NCBI GenBank assembly: GCA_043776635.1
Contig: JAYVRA010000043.1
Coordinates: 1 to 28,699, forward strand
DNA from: JANMEX01 sp043776635
Lineage (GTDB): Bacteria > Pseudomonadota > Alphaproteobacteria > Rhizobiales > Rhizobiaceae
Reading direction: 5' to 3'
DNA: 28,699 nt
The first letter of the stretch is position 1; each line of letters opens with the position of its first letter. The translations under genes were made by a program, and so were the position numbers. This document shows positions 25,501 through 28,699 of this stretch, one piece after another. Below the pieces are notes generated by a model, which saw only the letters and a program-made list of their open reading frames with translations, ran no database searches and was not told the origin of the DNA.

Positions 25501-26010
25501 TACCAGCATCGCCAAATCAAACTGCGAAATGCCAAGACGCGCAAAATCCTCACTGGCACAAATGGCCGTACCTTCGCCATCCAAAATCGCCGCATGGGTG
25601 CCATCGCCAGCCAACCCATCAATGGCGCCGTTGATGTTACCACTTGCAATAGCAGTCGAAAGCACCAAGCCCTGTTCACCATCCGGCAGGCTGATGGACA
25701 TCAACTTTACCATGACCATCAGGCTTTCGACGCCGCTGACCAAACGTAGTGCCAAACTTCCAACTTGGCCTGCACGTCCAAAAAGCTGCAATGAGTTTAT
25801 CTGTCGCCGCGCACTGATGCCAAGTTCAGGGTCATTGCCGACAAGATCAAACGGACTGGAAAAGCCAAGCAGCCGCGCACCGCTGCCATTGGCAAGCAGC
25901 ACAGTGTCAAGGGTTTTATCAAGCAGCACCACGGGTTCGCCCGCGCACAGGCGCTCGCGTAATCCGTCTAAAACAGCCAAATCGATAAATGGATAAGACC
26001 CCGAACTCAT
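22588..26010 (-). CDS. pdhS: PdhS-like multi-PAS sensor histidine kinase
   Basis: A soluble 1140-residue kinase with no membrane segment. PAS-like domains are visible at about 290-395 (KIDGAGFFNFVSPEFG), 660-755 (LPIPILVHTGDKLLFANQAFF) and 770-890 (TATDGVIFVNNDNTIRDINQSA, ending in an RDITQWKRAEEEL linker). The HisKA H-box has the phospho-accepting His918 in SHEIRTPLNAIIGFSDLM. The ATPase domain has the N-box NLLSNAVRYT, G1 DTGVGM and G2 GTGLGLPLTKA, so it should be active. A very acidic, low-complexity linker lies at about 570-650. The layout and the HisKA wording match PdhS/DivJ/PleC kinases, which act on DivK in the alphaproteobacterial cell cycle; PdhS of Brucella (about 1035 residues) is the closest known type. 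It is divergent from the phasin gene and has a perfect CtrA-type box 25 bases before its ATG. Confidence 0.85.
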   Translation of the reverse strand: MSSGSYPFIDLAVLDGLRERLCAGEPVVLLDKTLDTVLLANGSGARLLGFSSPFDLVGNDPELGISARRQINSLQLFGRAGQVGSLALRLVSGVESLMVMVKLMSISLPDGEQGLVLSTAIASGNINGAIDGLAGDGTHAAILDGEGTAICASEDFARLGISQFDLAMLVRDTARENDRMVKRRLRVGARNVPVGIGQLSEDPARYIVLAIGDVEQVTPPFMNKFGPAATAEPTPNINVVISGADLEPEISVPQSIQTSIVDPIIHATPASVIPFAANFAYDPDAAPTRFVWKIDGAGFFNFVSPEFGAAVGPHAADIVGRTFREVAQVFGLDPGAEITDLLERHDTWSGRSVFWPIEGTDLRAPVDLAALPVYDRERRFEGFRGFGIVRLADAVIDPEAIGLALAKPATLAANSTSVVSAAIEEIITVPSALENPIDFSSDLDGLTTVADALPETPPDTIDFIDDEFKSDPWQGEVPALETAKPVIRAALDQNIIRLVERRATRERASDASDEGSLSPVERNAFREIAERLRREGLIRPDLTPSHAPEIAAVETKADHEQSDESAAVVSDFAYADANSEDFEIDDAELEDNELDDLAAIDGASPQDFAIAQATTPDKIIAPATISLLDIEPEDSAQDDDAGEINGNSASIVGNPLDEAPILSRLPIPILVHTGDKLLFANQAFFDICGYRSLDDLRDAGGLEHLLRPGADDGETPGASNSVLRTAYETDVPVRAHLHSVAWKGGHALLLSMRQIEAIVPAPSSDVIDLKQEVAELSSVLETATDGVIFVNNDNTIRDINQSAEALFGFDPAMVAGKPFTQLFAVESQRIASDYLSNLNGTGVASLMNDGREVIGREAHGRFIPLFMTIGRLAGANGYCAVLRDITQWKRAEEELNAARRAAEHASTQKSEFLARVSHEIRTPLNAIIGFSDLMTEERFGPVGNLRYLDYLKDINRSGRHVLDLVNDLLDISKIEAGQQEMDFEAVSLNEALSEAVSMMQPQANRERVIIRSSFASELPEVVADLRSVKQIALNLLSNAVRYTGAGGQVIISTAYELTGGVVIRVRDTGVGMSAQEIEQAMKPFKQINALKRERGDGTGLGLPLTKAMAEANRAAFIISSTPGQGTLVEITFPSTRVLAN

Positions 26011-26029
26011 GAACTCACGCTTCTCACTG

Positions 26030-26061
26030 AAAACCTTAATAATCTATTAATAAAAGGTTTT
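26030..26061. promoter_or_regulatory. CtrA-type box in a dyad before pdhS
   Basis: TTAATAATCTATTAA (26036-26050) is a perfect TTAA-N7-TTAA and is itself nearly palindromic. It is framed by AAAACCTT (26030-26037) and AAGGTTTT (26054-26061), its exact reverse complement. The box is 25 bases upstream of the pdhS start codon and about 180 bases from the phasin start. CtrA is the known reader of this consensus. Confidence 0.55.
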
Positions 26062-26132
26062 TGCCCGCTCGTCCATGCACCGCCCGTCCAACCTGTGGCG
26101 TTTCGCGTGAGGTAGTTAATAAGTAAAATATG

Positions 26133-26161
26133 GTGCACTGCAAAATTATGTTGCAATGCAC
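26133..26161. promoter_or_regulatory. candidate PhaR-type operator of the phasin gene
   Basis: GTGCACTGCAA (26133-26143) and TTGCAATGCAC (26151-26161) form an 11-base inverted repeat with one mismatch. Each arm holds TGCAnTGCA. PhaR, the PHB-responsive repressor of phasin genes, binds TGC/GCA-rich dyads in Paracoccus and Rhodobacter. The right arm covers the proposed -35 hexamer, which suits repression. Confidence 0.5.
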
Positions 26162-26178
26162 AATAAACAGTCCTATAT
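26151..26178 (+). promoter_or_regulatory. likely promoter of the phasin gene
   Basis: TTGCAA (26151-26156) and CTATAT (26173-26178) are separated by 16 bases. CTATAT is a favoured -10 sequence in alphaproteobacteria. Transcription would start near 26185, leaving a leader of about 45 bases before the ATG. Confidence 0.45.
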
Positions 26179-26229
26179 GGAGATCAAGATAAACAATGCG
26201 GCATGAAACGCCGTCACAAGGAGCCTTCC

Positions 26230-26685
26230 ATGTCAAAGACACCAAAGACAGAATCTGATGCTTTCGCAATGCCAACTTTTGATGCTTCAAAGGTTTCCGA
26301 GCAATTCCGTGACTTTGCTGACAAGGGCGTTGCCCAGTCAAAAGACGCTTATGCCAAAATGAAGACAGCCACTGAAGATGCGCAGAAGACTGTTGAAGAT
26401 TCATTTAAGACCGCACAGTCCGCTGCTTCTGAAGTTTCGCTCAAGGCCATTTCGGCTCTTCGCGCAAACACAGAAACCGGCCTTGCACACCTCGAAGCTT
26501 TGGTTGGCGTTAAGTCGATCTCCGATTTCGTTGAATTGCAGACATCTTTTTTCCGCAAGCAAGCTGAAATAATAACGGCTCAAGCCAAGGAATTGCAGGA
26601 CGTAACCACCAAGGCTGCTGAAAAGGCTGCTGCACCGGTTAAGGCTGCATTTGAAAAAGTTACCAAGGAATTCAAGGCTGCCTAA
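26230..26685 (+). CDS. phasin family protein
   Basis: A 151-residue, alanine- and lysine-rich helical protein. Residues about 18-110 form the phasin core with amphipathic helices (VSEQFRDFADKGVAQSKDAY, then LEALVGVKSISDFVELQTSF and FFRKQAEIITAQAKELQ). The C terminus is an alanine/lysine tail (KAAEKAAAPVKAAFEKV). Phasins coat polyhydroxybutyrate granules and control their number and size; some act more broadly on membranes or stress. The ATG at 26230 is chosen over one at 26203 because AAGGAG (26218-26223) is ideally spaced. A TGCAnTGCA dyad overlaps the promoter, and a structured RNA follows the stop codon. No PHB synthase gene is in the window. Confidence 0.93.
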   Translation: MSKTPKTESDAFAMPTFDASKVSEQFRDFADKGVAQSKDAYAKMKTATEDAQKTVEDSFKTAQSAASEVSLKAISALRANTETGLAHLEALVGVKSISDFVELQTSFFRKQAEIITAQAKELQDVTTKAAEKAAAPVKAAFEKVTKEFKAA

Positions 26686-26696
26686 CTCGCGTCTTG

Positions 26697-26812
26697 TCTG
26701 TCTAGTAGCCGGCATGGTCTGTCCCTCCCACAGATAATGCCGGTCAAGCCCGGGTGCGTTAATTGCCCGGCACATCATGAAGGCCATGCCCCTCCCGCAT
26801 GGCCTTTTTGTT
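26697..26812 (+). ncRNA. candidate small RNA or structured 3' region with twin CCCTCCC loops
   Basis: Three hairpins follow the phasin stop codon. Hairpin 1: CCGGCAT (26709-26715) with ATGCCGG (26737-26743), and inside it TCTGT with ACAGA closing the loop CCCTCCC (26723-26729). Hairpin 2: CCGGGT (26750-26755) with GCCCGG (26765-26770), including one G-U pair. Hairpin 3: AAGGCCATGC (26780-26789) with GCATGGCCTT (26797-26806), again with loop CCCTCCC (26790-26796), then a T-run. Exposed CCUCC-type loops are the hallmark of several alphaproteobacterial small RNAs (alpha-r14/NfeR1, CcsR, MmgR) that pair with Shine-Dalgarno sequences. It may be released from the phasin mRNA or have its own promoter. 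The exact ends and family are unknown. Confidence 0.55.
26780..26812 (+). terminator. intrinsic terminator after the phasin gene
   Basis: A perfect 10-base stem, AAGGCCATGC with GCATGGCCTT, around a seven-base loop, followed by TTTGTT. It ends the phasin transcript and the candidate RNA. Confidence 0.9.
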
Positions 26813-26907
26813 ATCGAAATGAATGATTGTGAGCTTGCAAACCGCATCATTAAACCTTATGCAGCCCACGTTGGGTTACGCTTTACGCCTGACAAAACTG
26901 ATAGTGT

Positions 26908-26984
26908 GCGATTGTAGCTCAGTTGGTTAGAGCGCCGGATTGTGGATCCGGAGGTCGACGGTTCGAACCCGCCCAATCGTACCA
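26908..26984 (+). tRNA. tRNA-His (anticodon GTG)
   Basis: The cloverleaf is complete. The acceptor GCGATTG (26908-26914) pairs with CAATCGT, with G1-U72. The D arm is GCTC/GAGC, the anticodon stem CCGGA/TCCGG holds the loop TTGTGGA (anticodon GTG), the T loop is TTCGAAC, and CCA is encoded (26982-26984). The discriminator base is A73 and the base before G1 is T rather than G, which is the form found in many alphaproteobacteria whose histidyl-tRNA synthetase does not need G-1. The T stem has one A-C mismatch at its second pair. It lies between the phasin region and the end of xseA. Confidence 0.95.
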
Positions 26985-27002
26985 TTTCCATAAATCCTAA
27001 AG

Positions 27003-28547
27003 TCAAAACAATGCCCCTTGCGATGGAACAATTGGCTTTGCCTTTTGTTTTGGCGCGGCAGGCGCGGATGTTTCCTGCACAGAAACTTGCCCATCCAAAA
27101 ACTGCAATGACAAATTCTGTCCCGATGCGACTTTGGCCTTGGATCGCACCATCGCGCCATGCTCATCACGCACCAAAGCGAAACCCCTCTCCAAAATACG
27201 CTCATGGCTAAGCCCCTGCGCCAGCCTCCAAACACCGTTCAGACGATCCTTGCCCCGCTCCAATCGAACTTTTAGCGAGCGCTCAGCGCGGTGCATCAAG
27301 TCAAAGTTTTTTTGGCGGCCCCGCTCGATTTTTACCTCTAAAGCCGTCGGCGCTATTTTCACTGCCAGCAGGCCGAACTTTTGTATTTTCTTCCGGCGCG
27401 AGGCCTCGACACCGCGATCAATACGCTCGCCAAATTGCGTCAGACTTTGCGCTCTACGCTCCATCATGCGCTTCAACAATTCCGGCTGTAACCGCGCCCC
27501 TGCGCCGCCGCTAAAGCGCACACGCTTGATGTGAACGCCGCTGGTCAGCCCGCGCTCCAACCGCGTGACAGCCTCATCAAACCGGCGGCGCGGCAGCGCC
27601 ATAAGCATATCGACAGACGGCAAAGCGCGGCCCGCCGCCCGCACAGCTTGGCGCTTGCGCTCAAACAATCGCGATTGCGCCCCTGCCAGCCGCGCCCCGA
27701 GCCCAGCCACATGCGCCATCAAATCTGCCCGCACAGGCACGGCCATTTCGGCAGCTCCTGTGGGGGTTGGCGCACGAACATCGGCGGCAAAGTCAATCAG
27801 CGTCCAGTCGGTTTCGTGGCCCACGGCAGAGATCACCGGAATGTGCGATGCGGCGACTGCCCGCACGACTATCTCATCGTTAAAGCCCCATAAGTCTTCC
27901 AGCGACCCGCCGCCACGCGCGACAATAATCACATCGGGACGGGGAAAACTCTCGTCCAGCGCATTAAACCCGTTGACCGCGTTGGCCACTTCCTGCCCGC
28001 AGGTTTCACCCTGCACCCGCACGGGCCACACCAAAACATGCAGTGGAAAACGGTCATTGATGCGGTGAATAATATCGCGAATAACCGCGCCAGTGGGCGA
28101 TGTCACCACGCCAATAACATTGGGCATAAACGGCAAAAGCTGCTTCACTTCTGCCGCAAACAGCCCCTCCGAGGACAGCCGCCGCTTGCGCTCATCAAGC
28201 AGTGCCATCAGTGCACCAGCGCCTGCAGGCTCCATCTGTTCAATGACGATCTGATATTTCGATGAGCCGGGAAAGGTCGTGAGTTTTCCCGTCGCAATCA
28301 CTTCCATGCCTTCTTCCGGCTGGAATTTCAGTTTGGAAAACGACCCGCGCCACACCACGGCCTCGATCCGCGACTTATCATCCTTCAACGAAAAATAGGC
28401 GTGACCCGATGAATGCGGCCCGCGATAACCCGAAATTTCCCCGCGCACCCGCACATTGCCAAAACTATCCTCAACCAAACGCTTCAGCGCTCCGGAAATT
28501 TCGGAGACAGTAAATTCGGCGGCATTGGTAGGCGATTCGTCACTCAT
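27003..28547 (-). CDS. xseA: exodeoxyribonuclease VII large subunit
   Basis: XseA is the catalytic large subunit of the single-strand-specific exonuclease VII, which works with several XseB copies in DNA repair. The 514-residue protein has an N-terminal OB-fold (about 10-105, including RVRGEISGYRGPHSSGHAYF). The catalytic domain follows, with GVVTSPTGAVIRDI, IIVARGGGSLEDLWGFNDE and SAVGHETDWTLIDFAADVRAPTPTGAAE, all family signatures. A long basic, helical C-terminal part (about 270-450), used to bind XseB, is followed by the closing LERGFALVRD segment. The ribosome binding site is poor. Its stop lies 18 bases from the 3' end of the convergent tRNA-His gene. xseB is not in the window. Confidence 0.96.
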   Translation of the reverse strand: MSDESPTNAAEFTVSEISGALKRLVEDSFGNVRVRGEISGYRGPHSSGHAYFSLKDDKSRIEAVVWRGSFSKLKFQPEEGMEVIATGKLTTFPGSSKYQIVIEQMEPAGAGALMALLDERKRRLSSEGLFAAEVKQLLPFMPNVIGVVTSPTGAVIRDIIHRINDRFPLHVLVWPVRVQGETCGQEVANAVNGFNALDESFPRPDVIIVARGGGSLEDLWGFNDEIVVRAVAASHIPVISAVGHETDWTLIDFAADVRAPTPTGAAEMAVPVRADLMAHVAGLGARLAGAQSRLFERKRQAVRAAGRALPSVDMLMALPRRRFDEAVTRLERGLTSGVHIKRVRFSGGAGARLQPELLKRMMERRAQSLTQFGERIDRGVEASRRKKIQKFGLLAVKIAPTALEVKIERGRQKNFDLMHRAERSLKVRLERGKDRLNGVWRLAQGLSHERILERGFALVRDEHGAMVRSKAKVASGQNLSLQFLDGQVSVQETSAPAAPKQKAKPIVPSQGALF

Positions 28548-28566
28548 AGTCTGAAATGTCTCTATG

Positions 28567-28596
28567 TTAGAGTTTGGGTCAAGGGGCTTCTGTCAA
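28567..28596 (-). promoter_or_regulatory. likely promoter of xseA
   Basis: On the minus strand TTGACA (28596-28591) and CTCTAA (28572-28567) are separated by 18 bases, upstream of the xseA start at 28547, giving a leader of roughly 12 bases. The rest of 28597-28699 holds no gene I can support. Confidence 0.4.
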
Positions 28597-28699
28597 AGTT
28601 TTACCCGCGCGAAAGCCCGCCGGTCCCATTCCGGAACCAGCGTTAAACGCAGCCAAAATGTTGCAAATTCTCAAGACGAATCCTGCCGCTCGCCGGCAT

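Noticed and set aside
28643..28699. Short minus-strand frame ending in TAA at 28643-28645, or a plus-strand start at 28658
   Set aside because: Only 14-19 codons are visible before the window edge, without a ribosome binding site or a recognisable sequence.
1..28699. CRISPR array, prophage or a defence system
   Set aside because: No regularly spaced repeats, phage structural genes or known defence gene families are seen; most genes are ordinary chromosomal metabolism and transport genes.

Overview
The window looks like a chromosomal segment of an alphaproteobacterium, most likely of the order Hyphomicrobiales (Rhizobiales), with moderate GC content. The evidence is a zwf-pgl-edd Entner-Doudoroff operon, a 47-residue DUF1127 protein, a phasin, a PdhS-like multi-PAS histidine kinase, a ScfR/RamB-type regulator, TTAA-N7-TTAA (CtrA-type) boxes, and a tRNA-His that lacks G-1 and has A73, as reported for many alphaproteobacteria. 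The species cannot be named from the sequence.

Layout. Positions 1-96 hold the tail of an IS630-like transposase, cut by the window edge. Positions 150-4199 (minus) are zwf-pgl-edd, which take glucose-6-phosphate to KDPG. A FabH-like ketoacyl synthase (4381-5505, +) is divergent from zwf. It is followed by a DUF1127 gene with a palindrome-rich leader and a clear terminator, then an unrecognised, possibly glycosyltransferase-like gene (5958-6773, +). Positions 6715-17092 form a polyamine region: a PuuB-like oxidase and a PuuA-like ligase (minus), a small hypothetical, a ScfR-family regulator (+), an EamA exporter (+) and potFGHI (+). Together these could import putrescine and begin its gamma-glutamylated breakdown; PuuC and PuuD are not here.

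Positions 17307-19301 (minus) encode an AsmA-like membrane protein. Upstream of it is a 335-bp non-coding region with two CtrA-like boxes in inverted orientation and an orphan rightward terminator. Positions 19637-22454 (minus) are a ferric-iron ABC transporter binding protein and a fused permease, with no ATPase gene beside them. Positions 22588-26010 (minus) encode a 1140-residue PdhS-like kinase with a perfect TTAA-N7-TTAA box just before its start codon. The phasin gene (26230-26685, +) has a TGCAnTGCA dyad over its -35 region. It is followed by a structured non-coding stretch (26697-26812) with two hairpins that show the same seven-base loop, CCCTCCC. Then come tRNA-His (26908-26984) and xseA (27003-28547, minus).

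The most interesting signal is the structured RNA behind the phasin. Its CCCTCCC loops mimic the anti-Shine-Dalgarno sequence, as in several known alphaproteobacterial small RNAs. Its terminator hairpin is complementary over 12 uninterrupted bases to the ribosome binding site of the FabH-like gene in this same window. Second are the TTAA-N7-TTAA boxes before the cell-cycle kinase and the AsmA-like gene. These regulatory proposals are inferences from sequence patterns; the core gene identifications rest on conserved motifs.
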